A DNA stretch of 56,401 nt from an uncultured Clostridia bacterium (GTDB lineage: Bacteria > Bacillota > Clostridia > Oscillospirales > CAG-382): NCBI GenBank assembly GCA_944375955.1, contig CALWBE010000020.1, positions 1 to 56,401 of the forward strand, given 5' to 3'. The notes below the pieces were generated by a model, which ran no database searches, was not told the origin of the DNA, and saw only the letters and a list, made by a program, of their open reading frames with translations. Positions within the stretch are counted from its first letter, which is position 1; each line of letters begins with the position of its first letter. Below are positions 18,687-27,550 of the stretch, piece after piece. The position numbers and the translations under genes were made by a program.

Positions 18687-18766
18687 TGTCATAAATCTGT
18701 ACTTTGCGCATATATTTTACTGTGACAAGCGGTAAAATGAATAATAAAATTTAGTGAGGTACGGAT

Positions 18767-19282
18767 ATGTTTGTTTTTTCATTAAAAGGTAAATCAATAA
18801 AGCTTGCGGGTATTGCCGCGGCTGCTTGTGTAGCGATAGCTGTTTGTCTGTTTTTGCTTCCGGACTATGAAACTGCGGGTACGGCATATGTTTCTGCGGT
18901 AACAAATGAAACCATAAGTTTTAAGGGAATAAAAACTGCAGAAGACAGGCTTGAATTCATTCATAGCTTTGGGATAGAAGTAAATGCGGAGCCAATAGAG
19001 GAATTTACTACAAAAATACCGAAAGAGTTTGATTCGGTTTATGCGGAATATAATAGTATTCAAATGTCTCAGGGACTTGATCTTTCAAAATATAAAGGTA
19101 AGAAAATAACGAGATATACATATGAGGTAACAAATTATCCCAAAGACGCTTCAGGAGAACCCAAAACGGTTTATTTAAATCTTATCTTGTATAAAGACCG
19201 CGTTGTCGGTGGGGATTTGTCATCATCGGATGCAGGCGGATTTGTAAGAACTTTCTGTGATTTTAATCCTTCTCAGGAATAA
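18767..19282 (+). CDS. DUF4830 membrane-anchored protein
   Basis: A 171-residue protein with one N-terminal membrane segment (about residues 12-31) and an exported domain. The segment LEFIHSFGIEVNAEPIEEFT and the C-terminal VYLNLILYKDRVVGGDLSS are typical of DUF4830, a Clostridia family of unknown function. It has its own ribosome site and is closed by a strong terminator, so it looks like a single-gene unit. Confidence 0.8.
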   Translation: MFVFSLKGKSIKLAGIAAAACVAIAVCLFLLPDYETAGTAYVSAVTNETISFKGIKTAEDRLEFIHSFGIEVNAEPIEEFTTKIPKEFDSVYAEYNSIQMSQGLDLSKYKGKKITRYTYEVTNYPKDASGEPKTVYLNLILYKDRVVGGDLSSSDAGGFVRTFCDFNPSQE

Positions 19283-19300
19283 TTTTCAGTATATATAATA

Positions 19301-19342
19301 AAACTGCCGGTCGAATAATACTTATTATTCGACCGGCAGTTT
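19301..19342 (+). terminator. Strong terminator after the DUF4830 gene
   Basis: A perfect 19-base-pair stem (19301-19319 with 19324-19342) closing a 4-base loop, followed by a T-rich run. Confidence 0.93.
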
Positions 19343-19475
19343 GTTGTTTTAATTTGGCAAATTAAAATAACGGAAAATATTTGTCATATACTTAATACAA
19401 TAGCTAAGAATGCAGAATTTATAAAGAATAAACAATATAATAATATTTCATATTATGAAATTTATTTTAGGCGTG

Positions 19476-19504
19476 TTGATTTTATTGCGGTATGACATTA
19501 TAAT
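19476..19504 (+). promoter_or_regulatory. Promoter for the IclR-GH2 genes
   Basis: TTGATT (19476-19481), a 17-base spacer and TATAAT (19499-19504), 40 bases before the IclR start. Confidence 0.75.
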
Positions 19505-19543
19505 CTATAAAGAATATGCAATAAGGTTTTCTGGGTGAAATGA

Positions 19544-20311
19544 ATGATAATAAAATCGGTAAAAAAAGCATCTGCGATATTAAAAAAGCTTTCTGACAAT
19601 TATCCTGACTGCCTCAGACTTGACGAATTAAGCCGTCATACAGGCATAAATAAAAGCACATGCATTCATTTGCTTGATACGCTTATAGAAGAACAGCTGG
19701 TTGAAAGATCAGGTCATGCGGTATATAGACTTGCGGCAGGATGTTTTTATCTGACGCGTTCCGGTCGTTTTGACAATTCGCGCATATCTGTATGCAGTCC
19801 GGTTCTTAAATGGCTTTACGCTAAGGTAAATCAGACGGTTTTAATAGCAGAGATACAGAATTGCACAAAATATGTTGTAGATTATATTGAAGGGGAACTT
19901 CAAATTGTCAGCTCGCCAGCAGATATAATTGTTGATGATATATATAGAACAGCGACAGGCAGACTTATTTTATCAAGGATGCCGCGTGAAAATGTTGCTG
20001 AAGTGGTGTATAAGCACGGCCTTCCGCGGTCGCCGGATTGGGTAGATTTTAAAACGTATGATGAATTTGAAAAAGAGCTTTCTGAATTGAGAAAAAAAAC
20101 GGTTATTTTTGCAGAATCAGAGAGCGGAGGAGCAGTGTCATCAGGAATTGCGGCTGAGATTTTTGATCGAAAAGGTAATGTAGGAGCTGTCGGTATTGCT
20201 TACACAAATAATGGAAAAGAAAAGATAAGCCTTGAACAGAGACAGATTTACGAGAAATATTTAATAAAAGCATCAAAGGAAATGAGCCGAAGATTAAGTT
20301 TCGGCGGATAG
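19544..20311 (+). CDS. IclR-family transcriptional regulator
   Basis: A 255-residue regulator with an N-terminal winged helix-turn-helix (LDELSRHTGINKSTCIHLLD near residues 27-46) and a C-terminal effector-binding domain. IclR proteins generally respond to small carbon metabolites. It is followed 16 bases later by a GH2 glycosidase, so local control of that glycosidase is likely (inference). A consensus promoter lies just upstream. Confidence 0.9.
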   Translation: MIIKSVKKASAILKKLSDNYPDCLRLDELSRHTGINKSTCIHLLDTLIEEQLVERSGHAVYRLAAGCFYLTRSGRFDNSRISVCSPVLKWLYAKVNQTVLIAEIQNCTKYVVDYIEGELQIVSSPADIIVDDIYRTATGRLILSRMPRENVAEVVYKHGLPRSPDWVDFKTYDEFEKELSELRKKTVIFAESESGGAVSSGIAAEIFDRKGNVGAVGIAYTNNGKEKISLEQRQIYEKYLIKASKEMSRRLSFGG

Positions 20312-20327
20312 AAAAACGGAGGATAAT

Positions 20328-23102
20328 ATGGAGCTAAATAAAAGTCTTTATATAGAACCGCGTCAAGGAAAAGATCATATATTGCTTGATGGCATATGGT
20401 CGTATGCATATTTTCCGAAAAAAACTGATGATATTGAAAATATAGAATATTTGTCCGAAGCGTCGATACCGCAGACTGCGGGATGGTGTCTGTATGAAAG
20501 CAAGCGTTTACCTCATCCGTATTATGGATTGAATAGCAGCAAATATGAGTTCATAAGCGACCGTGTGTGGTATTTTAAACGCAGTTTTAAGGTTGAGAAA
20601 CAGCAAAAGCAGAGTTTTGCATATTTGTGTTTTGACGGAACGGCATATTACACAAGAATATGGCTTAATGGGATACTTCTCGGAGAACATGAAGGAATGT
20701 TCGGAGGACCGGTGATAGAGGTATCGGAGAAGTTAAAATACGGAGAAAACAACGAGATTGTTGTTGAGACAGTACCGTGCAATTACGGCAGCCGAGACGA
20801 CATATCCGACGATGATAACATGGGGCTGAAGAACTGGGCTGTGGGGAAGAGGGCGATAGTCCCGTGGAATCTGACAAATGATACTCAGACTTCTAACGGT
20901 CATTTTAATGTCGTAGGTATATGGAGAAGTGTTCGCATTGAGTTTTTATCGAAATATCATATTTCAAACCCTTATTTGTATACCCAAAGTATAGACGGAA
21001 ATTCCGCAAAGCTTAAGCTGGAAGTGCCTTTATGTACGCCTTTTACTGGGGAGGAGAAAGGATTGTCAAGCAAGTTGTCGGTGCTTGACAATATGCCTAT
21101 GTATACATATTCGGCCGGTACCGTAAAAAAATATACAGACGATGTGTTGACTGTCGAGATCGAAATAACAGAGTCAGAGAGCGGTAAAACAATATACAGC
21201 TGTTCAGAAGAGAGAAGACCGTTTTCACTAAAGTCAATGTACGGCGAGAGCACGGCGAACGACTATCTTTACTATGTGAAAAAGATCGAACTTAATAATA
21301 TAAAGTTGTGGTATCCTAACGGGCATGGTAGTCAGCCTTTGTATTGTGTGAAAATAAAGTTATTGCTTAACGGAAACGAATGTGATATAAGCTCATTTTT
21401 AACTGGAATACGAACTGTAAAAGTAGAAGAAGGCGTTAACGAGAAACTTTATCGCCGCTGGGAGAAATTTCAGTTTGTTGTAAACGGAGAGAAAATATTT
21501 CTAAAGGGAATGAATTTTACTCCGTCGGATCAAATGCTAAAAGAATCAAAAGAAGAAATAGAATGGATACTTAAGCTTGCAAAGAACGATGGGATCGGAA
21601 TGATCAGAGTATGGAACGGAGGAGGAACGCCGGAGTCGGATTATTTTTATGAGCTATGCGATAAGTATGGATTTATGGTATGGCAGGATACATTTATTGC
21701 GAATGCGGTAACACCGGCATGGGATCCGGACGTTTTACGCTCGCAGCTGTTTTATAATCTTATAAGGCTGCGCAATCATCCGTCGCTTGCTGTAATATGC
21801 GGAGGAAACGAGTTTAATCCGTATACTTCCGGAAATGCTGCGTCAATGTATGCTATATGGGATGAGACAAATACGCATGTTCCGGATAGAATTTTTTACC
21901 GGACAACGCCTAACGGCGGAAGTGCGCATATTTATAATGATATGGAACCTACATGGTATAGGCATTTGTATAAGAATTTGGCGTTTGTAGGTGAATCCGG
22001 AATACATAATTTCCCGTCATACAAAACATTAAAGCAGATTATTTCAGAAAAAGAGGCGGAGAGTAAGCTTGATAATATTTTCAGTGCCGAATTTGAGAGA
22101 GAATTTCCAGAGCTTAGAAATCATTTTAATGAATTTCAGCCTGAACGTGTTCCGCGTATGCTTGCACGCGCGTCGCATATAGCTGATATAAAGTCAATTT
22201 GTTTAAATGAACTTACTGAAGCTGTTCAGATATCGGCATATGAATATTATCTTATAATGATAGAGAGCATGCTTGAGAATTATCCGGTTACAACGGGAAT
22301 AATGCCCTGGGTGTTTAAAAGACCGTGGCCGACAGCAGCGATACAGATAGTCGACGGCTTCGGGAATCCGGAGGCACAGTATTACGCTGTCAAGCGTGCG
22401 TATCAGAACTGTCATCCGTTTGTTGCTTTGGAGACGCTGGCATTCCGTCCGGGAGAGACTGTACATATTCCCGTTAAAATATTTTGCGATTATGAGATAA
22501 ATGCAGATGTTGTATTAAAGACAGAAATATTTGATGGAAAATTAAAAAGACTGTTTTTACGCGAAGAAAGTTTTGTCAAATGTCCGAAATACTGTTTTAA
22601 TGCTGCTGATTATTATTTTGATTTGCCGGGGAATATAATAGATTCATATTTTTTTATACGTGTAAGATTATTTAAAGGTGATAAAGAGTTAGGAGAGAGT
22701 TTTTATTATCCAAAAGTTTTAGCATGCCTTGCAAAAGAAGAAATATTTAACAGAGAAAGAAGCGAGCCTTGCGGCAATATGCTGTTTGAAAACGGTCCTT
22801 ATCTTAAAAGACAGATTGAAAAATGCCGCAGCGGAAATCTTGCATGCCGAGTTTTAGGAAAGATGAAAACAGGCAGAAGCACTGAGATTAGGATAGTTGT
22901 TGAAAATATTGGAGATGCACTTGTCTTTCCGGTAAATATAGATAGTGTTTCGGAAAAAGTCAGGTGCATGTGCGATGATAATTTTTTTGTGCTTGACTCG
23001 TTCGAAAAAAAAGAAGTAACAGTTTTGCTTGATGGTGAGAATGGGTACGATGAAAGTCTTTCTTTGAGCGCATGGAATGCAAATGAAATAACTGTTTTAT
23101 AA
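20328..23102 (+). CDS. Glycoside hydrolase family 2, beta-mannosidase-like
   Basis: A 924-residue GH2 enzyme. Residues 20-210 form the sugar-binding jelly roll (DGIWSYAYFP, AYYTRIWLNGILLGEHEGMF). Immunoglobulin-like domains surround the TIM barrel at about 385-680. Candidate catalytic residues are Glu495 in CGGNEFNP (acid/base) and Glu556 in FVGESGIHNFPS (nucleophile). The sequence resembles beta-mannosidase and exo-beta-glucosaminidase subgroups more than beta-galactosidase. There is no signal peptide, so it probably acts on imported oligosaccharides. ATG follows GGAGG by five to six bases. Substrate is uncertain. Confidence 0.9.
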   Translation: MELNKSLYIEPRQGKDHILLDGIWSYAYFPKKTDDIENIEYLSEASIPQTAGWCLYESKRLPHPYYGLNSSKYEFISDRVWYFKRSFKVEKQQKQSFAYLCFDGTAYYTRIWLNGILLGEHEGMFGGPVIEVSEKLKYGENNEIVVETVPCNYGSRDDISDDDNMGLKNWAVGKRAIVPWNLTNDTQTSNGHFNVVGIWRSVRIEFLSKYHISNPYLYTQSIDGNSAKLKLEVPLCTPFTGEEKGLSSKLSVLDNMPMYTYSAGTVKKYTDDVLTVEIEITESESGKTIYSCSEERRPFSLKSMYGESTANDYLYYVKKIELNNIKLWYPNGHGSQPLYCVKIKLLLNGNECDISSFLTGIRTVKVEEGVNEKLYRRWEKFQFVVNGEKIFLKGMNFTPSDQMLKESKEEIEWILKLAKNDGIGMIRVWNGGGTPESDYFYELCDKYGFMVWQDTFIANAVTPAWDPDVLRSQLFYNLIRLRNHPSLAVICGGNEFNPYTSGNAASMYAIWDETNTHVPDRIFYRTTPNGGSAHIYNDMEPTWYRHLYKNLAFVGESGIHNFPSYKTLKQIISEKEAESKLDNIFSAEFEREFPELRNHFNEFQPERVPRMLARASHIADIKSICLNELTEAVQISAYEYYLIMIESMLENYPVTTGIMPWVFKRPWPTAAIQIVDGFGNPEAQYYAVKRAYQNCHPFVALETLAFRPGETVHIPVKIFCDYEINADVVLKTEIFDGKLKRLFLREESFVKCPKYCFNAADYYFDLPGNIIDSYFFIRVRLFKGDKELGESFYYPKVLACLAKEEIFNRERSEPCGNMLFENGPYLKRQIEKCRSGNLACRVLGKMKTGRSTEIRIVVENIGDALVFPVNIDSVSEKVRCMCDDNFFVLDSFEKKEVTVLLDGENGYDESLSLSAWNANEITVL

Positions 23103-23110
23103 AAAATATA

Positions 23111-23187
23111 AAAACGCAGATTTTTGGTTTTATCCGGATACATAATTAATAATAGATCCGGACATTAAACAAAAGCTGCGTTTTTTT
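23111..23187 (+). terminator. Two-tiered terminator after the GH2 gene
   Basis: An outer stem AAAACGCAG (23111-23119) / CTGCGTTTT (23176-23184) followed by T7 encloses a second stem TCCGGAT (23133-23139) / ATCCGGA (23156-23162). Confidence 0.75.
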
Positions 23188-23205
23188 AAGAAGGAATTAA
23201 AACTG

Positions 23206-23234
23206 TTGACAAATATAAAAAAAGGTGTTATAAT
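23206..23234 (+). promoter_or_regulatory. Consensus promoter for the Fur-znuACB genes
   Basis: TTGACA (23206-23211), a 17-base spacer and TATAAT (23229-23234), 36 bases before the regulator start. Confidence 0.88.
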
Positions 23235-23241
23235 TTGAAAC

Positions 23242-23256
23242 TGAAAATCAATTTCA
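23242..23256. promoter_or_regulatory. Fur/Zur-type operator
   Basis: TGAAAATCAATTTCA is a 7-1-7 imperfect palindrome with six of seven positions symmetric, the architecture of Fur, Zur and PerR boxes. It covers the predicted transcription start of the metal-transport operon, where a bound repressor would block initiation. Which metal is sensed cannot be read from the box. Confidence 0.7.
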
Positions 23257-23270
23257 TTTTGAGGAAGAAA

Positions 23271-23717
23271 ATGGATACGCAAATAACGCAAACAAATTAT
23301 AAGACAAAGCAAAAAAGTCTTATCTATGAATGTGTCGTTGAAACAGAAGGCAAGCATTTTACAGCGGAAGATATTGTGGAAATGCTTGACAGCAGAGGTA
23401 GCCATGTAGGTAAGACTACGGTATATCGGCAGCTTGACCGAATGCTTGCAGAAGGTGAAATAAGAAAATATATGCTCGGAGACAAAATCGGGGCGTGTTA
23501 TCAGTATACCGGAAAAAAAGTGTGCGAGCATTTTCATTTGAAATGTATAGAATGCGGAAAGCTTATACATGCGGACTGTGCTTTTCTCGAGAAGCTGACA
23601 GAACACATTTCCGAGGAACATGATTTTTTTATAGACGGATCAAGGACTGTGTTTTACGGGACATGTAGAGAATGCCGAAAAAAAGGTTTAGGAAAGGTGC
23701 CTTTTTTTCGCATTTAG
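23271..23717 (+). CDS. Fur-family metalloregulator (probably Zur)
   Basis: A 148-residue Fur-fold repressor. The winged helix contains FTAEDIVEMLDSR and VGKTTVYRQLDRM. The dimerisation domain has the HFHLKCIECGKLIH metal site and two CxxC pairs (CIEC, CREC) that hold structural zinc. ATG 23271 follows GAGGAAG; an in-frame upstream TTG would place the start next to the -10 box and is rejected. It is the first gene before a zinc-type importer and has a Fur-like box at its promoter, so it likely represses itself and the importer when metal is plentiful. Confidence 0.92.
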   Translation: MDTQITQTNYKTKQKSLIYECVVETEGKHFTAEDIVEMLDSRGSHVGKTTVYRQLDRMLAEGEIRKYMLGDKIGACYQYTGKKVCEHFHLKCIECGKLIHADCAFLEKLTEHISEEHDFFIDGSRTVFYGTCRECRKKGLGKVPFFRI

Positions 23718-23742
23718 ATGATTGTAGATAGGGGGAGAACAA

Positions 23743-24669
23743 ATGAAAAGAATATTAGCAACTCTTTTCACAATAGTTATATTGCTATCGTCATTTTTAT
23801 TGTACGGATGTTCTCAGCAAGAGATTAAAGATGAAGGAAAAATAAAAATTGTAGCGACATTGTTTCCGCAGTATGATTTTGCGAGAGCGATAGCAGGGGA
23901 TAAAGCGAATATTGAGCTGTTGCTTCCTCCCGGAACAGACAGTCATTCTTTTGATCCGTCGATGCAGGATGTGTTAAAAATCAGCGATGCAGATCTTTTT
24001 ATATATACTGGCGACGACATGGAACCATGGTCAAAATCTTTTGCTGAAAATGCCGGATCAGAATGTACCATTTTAAATGTATCTGAAAGAATAGAATTAA
24101 AAGGAATAGCCCACGAAGGAGAATCGGGAGACAGTCATGAGAATGTTGATCCTCATATATGGACGAGTCCGGCGAATGCGGTAATAATTGCCGAGGAAAT
24201 ACGCGATGCATTGTGTGTGGTGGACGCTGCTAACGAATCATATTATAAAGAGAATGCGGAAAGTTATATATCAGAGCTGAAAGAGCTTGATAAAGATTAC
24301 AGAGAAGTGGCAGAGAAAGCAAATGGAAAGAAGCTGTATTTTGGAGGAGAGTTTGCTTTTCTGTATCTTGTAAAGGAATACGGCTTTGAATATATGTCTT
24401 TGTATGATTCATGCTCAGAGCATGCAGAGCCAAGTGCAAAAAAGATAGATGACATGATATCAGAAATGAAAGAAAACGAAGCAAGCACGATATTTTACCC
24501 TGAGCTTAGCGAGCCGGCAGCGGCAATGACGATATTTAAAGAGACAGGGGCAAAACCGGTTATGCTTCATTCATGTCATAACCTTGCGGAAGAAGAGTTT
24601 AAGGAAGGAAAAACATACTTGTCTATAATGAAGGAAAATCTTGTAAAGATCGAGGAGGCTCTGTCTTGA
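23743..24669 (+). CDS. znuA: Zinc/manganese-type ABC transporter substrate-binding lipoprotein
   Basis: A 308-residue cluster A-I metal-binding protein. The lipobox is LLYGC (Cys23). Candidate ligands are His68 (DSHSFDPS) and His138 (DPHIW). The third ligand position carries Glu203 (GGEFAF), where ZnuA usually has His and manganese-type proteins have Glu. A short His/Glu-rich loop (HEGESGDSHENVDPH) precedes the second ligand. The C-terminal fourth ligand, normally Asp, is not obvious around LHSCHN. Zinc is the best guess from the Fur-type regulator and ZnuCB partners, but manganese is possible. Confidence 0.88.
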   Translation: MKRILATLFTIVILLSSFLLYGCSQQEIKDEGKIKIVATLFPQYDFARAIAGDKANIELLLPPGTDSHSFDPSMQDVLKISDADLFIYTGDDMEPWSKSFAENAGSECTILNVSERIELKGIAHEGESGDSHENVDPHIWTSPANAVIIAEEIRDALCVVDAANESYYKENAESYISELKELDKDYREVAEKANGKKLYFGGEFAFLYLVKEYGFEYMSLYDSCSEHAEPSAKKIDDMISEMKENEASTIFYPELSEPAAAMTIFKETGAKPVMLHSCHNLAEEEFKEGKTYLSIMKENLVKIEEALS

Positions 24670-25364
24670 GCGTAATACTAAAAGCAAGTCATATATGTGT
24701 AGCATATGAGGGAAAAAAAGTTGTAGAGAATGTAAGTTTTGAAGTTGAGCGGGGGGATTATCTTTGCATAGTAGGAGAGAACGGAACGGGGAAAAGTTCT
24801 CTTGTAAAAGCTATGTTGGGGCTTGTTCCCACATGCTGCGGCAAGGCAGAATTTAACTTAAAAAACGGCAGAAAAAGAATAGGATATCTGCCGCAGCAAA
24901 ATGTTATGCAAAATAATTTTCCGGCATCTGTAAAAGAGACAGTACTTTCAGGTTGTCTTTCGGGAATGAAATTTCCAAAGATCTATGGTAAGAAGGAAAG
25001 AGATACAGCGGAAGAGTATATGAAGTATCTGGATATATACGAGCTCGGGAAAAAATCGGTAGGTGAGTTGTCAGGAGGACAGAGACAAAGGGTATTTCTT
25101 GCGCGAGCCCTGTGCGCAGCGGACGAAATACTTGTATTGGATGAGCCTGTAAGCGGGCTTGATATAAATGCGGCCAAGGATCTTTACAACTGTCTTGAAA
25201 AAATAAATAAGGAAAAGAACATAACTATAATAATGATATCGCATGATATGCAGAGCGCGCTGAGATATGCAACAAAGATACTTCATCTTGATAAAACTCT
25301 GCTGTTTTACGGCAGCAAGGAAGACTATCTGCTGTCGCCGTATTCAAAAAGATTGCTTTCATAA
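24666..25364 (+). CDS. znuC: Zinc-type ABC transporter ATPase
   Basis: A 232-residue ATPase with Walker A GENGTGKSS (residues 37-45), signature LSGGQRQR and Walker B VLDEPVSGLD. It starts with TTG overlapping the znuA stop (TTGA) and is preceded by GAGGAGG seven bases upstream. It couples ATP hydrolysis to the ZnuB permease. Confidence 0.93.
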   Translation: MSVILKASHICVAYEGKKVVENVSFEVERGDYLCIVGENGTGKSSLVKAMLGLVPTCCGKAEFNLKNGRKRIGYLPQQNVMQNNFPASVKETVLSGCLSGMKFPKIYGKKERDTAEEYMKYLDIYELGKKSVGELSGGQRQRVFLARALCAADEILVLDEPVSGLDINAAKDLYNCLEKINKEKNITIIMISHDMQSALRYATKILHLDKTLLFYGSKEDYLLSPYSKRLLS

Positions 25365-25396
25365 AAATTACGCTTTTATAAGGATGTTTAATAATA

Positions 25397-26209
25397 ATGG
25401 GTTTTTTAGAGGTAGTATTTACAAATCCGCTGTTTATAAGAGGAGCTGCAATAGGATTTTTGGTATCTCTGTGCGCCGCTCTTTTAGGAGTGTGTCTTGT
25501 TCTTAAGCGGTGTTCAATGATAGGCGACGGTCTTTCGCATGTCGCATTCGGAACTCTCAGTGTAGCAGTGGCGCTGAATTTTGCGCCGCTTGTCATTACA
25601 ATACCGATAGTTATGCTTTCAGCGTTTTTTCTGTTGCGCTTATCAGAGTCAAGCAGTATAAAAGGGGACTCGGCAATTGCGCTTATTTCTAGTACATCAC
25701 TGGCGATAGGCGTAGCGGCGGCGAGTCTTGGAGGAGTAACAAAGTCGGTAGATGGATATATGTTCGGCAGCATATGGCTTGTTGAAATGGAAGAGCTTTA
25801 TATATGCATTCCGCTTGCGGCGGCAGTGATAGCGATATTTTTGCTATGTTATAATGACATATTTCTTGTTACGTTTGACGAGGATTTTGCAAAAGCTTCG
25901 GGAATAAATGTGGGAGTATATAAAACCGTAATGTCATTGCTGACTGCGCTTGTAATTGTTATAGGAATGCGCATAATGGGAACTCTTTTAATATCAAGCC
26001 TTATAATTTTTCCTTCTCTTACTGCCATGCGCATTTTTAAAAGCTTTAAAGGAGTGGTCATTTGTTCATCGGCCGTAGCGGTTGCTGCTTTTGCTTTAGG
26101 CTTTGTCGTTTCATACTATACTGAAATGCCGACAGGAGCAAGCATAGTAATAGTTAACGCTTTGTTTTTTTCGGTATTTTACGCAATCGGAAAACTTGCA
26201 AGGAGATAA
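25397..26209 (+). CDS. znuB: Zinc-type ABC transporter permease
   Basis: A 270-residue ABC-3 family permease with seven to eight hydrophobic segments. GDGLSHVAFGTLSVAV near residue 43 is typical of metal permeases. It is the last gene of the Fur-znuA-znuC-znuB unit and is followed by a strong hairpin. Confidence 0.93.
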   Translation: MGFLEVVFTNPLFIRGAAIGFLVSLCAALLGVCLVLKRCSMIGDGLSHVAFGTLSVAVALNFAPLVITIPIVMLSAFFLLRLSESSSIKGDSAIALISSTSLAIGVAAASLGGVTKSVDGYMFGSIWLVEMEELYICIPLAAAVIAIFLLCYNDIFLVTFDEDFAKASGINVGVYKTVMSLLTALVIVIGMRIMGTLLISSLIIFPSLTAMRIFKSFKGVVICSSAVAVAAFALGFVVSYYTEMPTGASIVIVNALFFSVFYAIGKLARR

Positions 26210-26215
26210 ATAGAA

Positions 26216-26248
26216 GAATATCCGGCAGTTACACACTGCCGGATATTC
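26216..26248. terminator. Terminator between znuB and the FAD oxidoreductase gene
   Basis: A perfect 14-base-pair stem (26216-26229 with 26235-26248) and a 5-base loop between convergent genes, with a T-rich stretch after it on the plus strand. Confidence 0.9.
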
Positions 26249-26294
26249 TTTATTCTTTATATAAATAAAAGGCGAGTTTTTGCTAATTACAAAT

Positions 26295-27497
26295 TCATTT
26301 CATTGAATTTGTAAAAGAAGGTATTTCAGAAAGCCCCGGCACAATCGCACCGGACATGTCAAGGACTGATTTGATTTTATCAATAGGGAAATATTTTGCC
26401 GGCACAGAATCCTTTATGCATATTGCTGCGGCAGTTCCTGCTGCTTGACCCATTGCCATACAACTTGCCTTTACACGCAGAGCTGAATTTGTTTCTCTGT
26501 CAGAAGATACGCATCTTCCCGCCATCATCAGGTTTGACAGGTCTTTTGATATCATTGAAGACAGCCTTATAGTAGGGGTTTTGTCATGTTTTATATATTT
26601 TATGATTGCGGGTTCGCCGTCACGGTGTATATCTATAAACCAAAATGAATAGCACACCGAATCTTCAAAGACCTTTCCCGAGCAATAATCTTCAGAATTC
26701 ATTTCTGTAAGGCCGGCAATCCTTCTTCCTTCTCTTGGAGCTGAGGCGGGAGCTGTTGCCATAATAGATTCACCGTTTGCCATTTGGGAGTATATCATCC
26801 GCCTTGCTTCTATTTCAGACAAAGTGAGGCTGTCGCTGTTTGTGGGATCCATTTTTACATGATTCATATTATCTCCGAAGCAGCACACCTTTTCCTGCGA
26901 TTCTTTTGCCGGATAAAACCTTAAAGTGCCCGGTTGAAAAGTTCCTCTGCCGTCTCCGGCAGTGCAGCTGGCACCGGCAAAATATGCGAGTTCTCCGTCT
27001 CCGGTGCAGTCTATATATATTTTTGCATTTAATTCCTTAAGTCCGGACTTTGTTGATATGATAACTCCTGAAATTTCATTTCCGTTCAAAGAAACATCTA
27101 CTACAGGCTGTCCGTAATATAATTTAACGCGTGATTCAATGAGAATATCGTCCATGATTTTTGCCGCAGCTACAGGATTTGCCTTAACGCCGTACTGAGC
27201 GTGATTTTGATATTCGGCATCCATATCCGGTATGACGGCAAAACCGTCTTTTTGAAGTCTGCGCACAAACTCCCATCCGATACCGGTTATTATCATTTTG
27301 TTGCCTTTTATAAAAGGGTTGTTGAACTGATCAATAGAATTGTTGCCCAAAACCGTAAGTATTCCGCCCGGAGCGTAATATCTGTCTATTACAGCTGCTG
27401 TCATGCCGAGTCTTGCAGCAGCTACTGCGGCGCAAAAACCGGCACAGCCGCATCCGCATATGATAATATCAAATTTTTCACCTTTGTTTATTTTCAT
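26295..27497 (-). CDS. FAD-dependent oxidoreductase (FAD_oxidored family)
   Basis: A 400-residue flavoprotein. The N-terminal dinucleotide-binding motif is GCGCAG in IIICGCGCAGFCAAV, followed by AAVIDRYYAPGGILTVLG. IYIDCTGDGELAYFAGA and the C-terminal MMAGRCVSSD and AMGQAAGTAAA are typical of PF12831 proteins. ATG 27497 follows GGAG; an in-frame TTG at 27509 would overlap that site. It lies 53 bases after a nitrilase gene on the same strand. Members often sit in carbohydrate-degradation clusters and oxidise unknown substrates. Confidence 0.88.
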   Translation of the reverse strand: MKINKGEKFDIIICGCGCAGFCAAVAAARLGMTAAVIDRYYAPGGILTVLGNNSIDQFNNPFIKGNKMIITGIGWEFVRRLQKDGFAVIPDMDAEYQNHAQYGVKANPVAAAKIMDDILIESRVKLYYGQPVVDVSLNGNEISGVIISTKSGLKELNAKIYIDCTGDGELAYFAGASCTAGDGRGTFQPGTLRFYPAKESQEKVCCFGDNMNHVKMDPTNSDSLTLSEIEARRMIYSQMANGESIMATAPASAPREGRRIAGLTEMNSEDYCSGKVFEDSVCYSFWFIDIHRDGEPAIIKYIKHDKTPTIRLSSMISKDLSNLMMAGRCVSSDRETNSALRVKASCMAMGQAAGTAAAICIKDSVPAKYFPIDKIKSVLDMSGAIVPGLSEIPSFTNSMK

Positions 27498-27550
27498 GAT
27501 TTTCTCCAAATTCTAAATATTTTAGTATAATAAAGGGATTTTTTTATAAG

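Noticed and set aside
25225..25773. A 182-codon minus-strand frame over znuC/znuB
   Set aside because: Antisense to two well-supported transporter genes, with no recognisable domain.
26287..26314. Inverted repeat at the FAD oxidoreductase stop codon as its terminator
   Set aside because: The stem is A/T-only apart from two G-C pairs, overlaps the coding end and has no T-run; the stronger hairpin at 26216-26248 is a better candidate.
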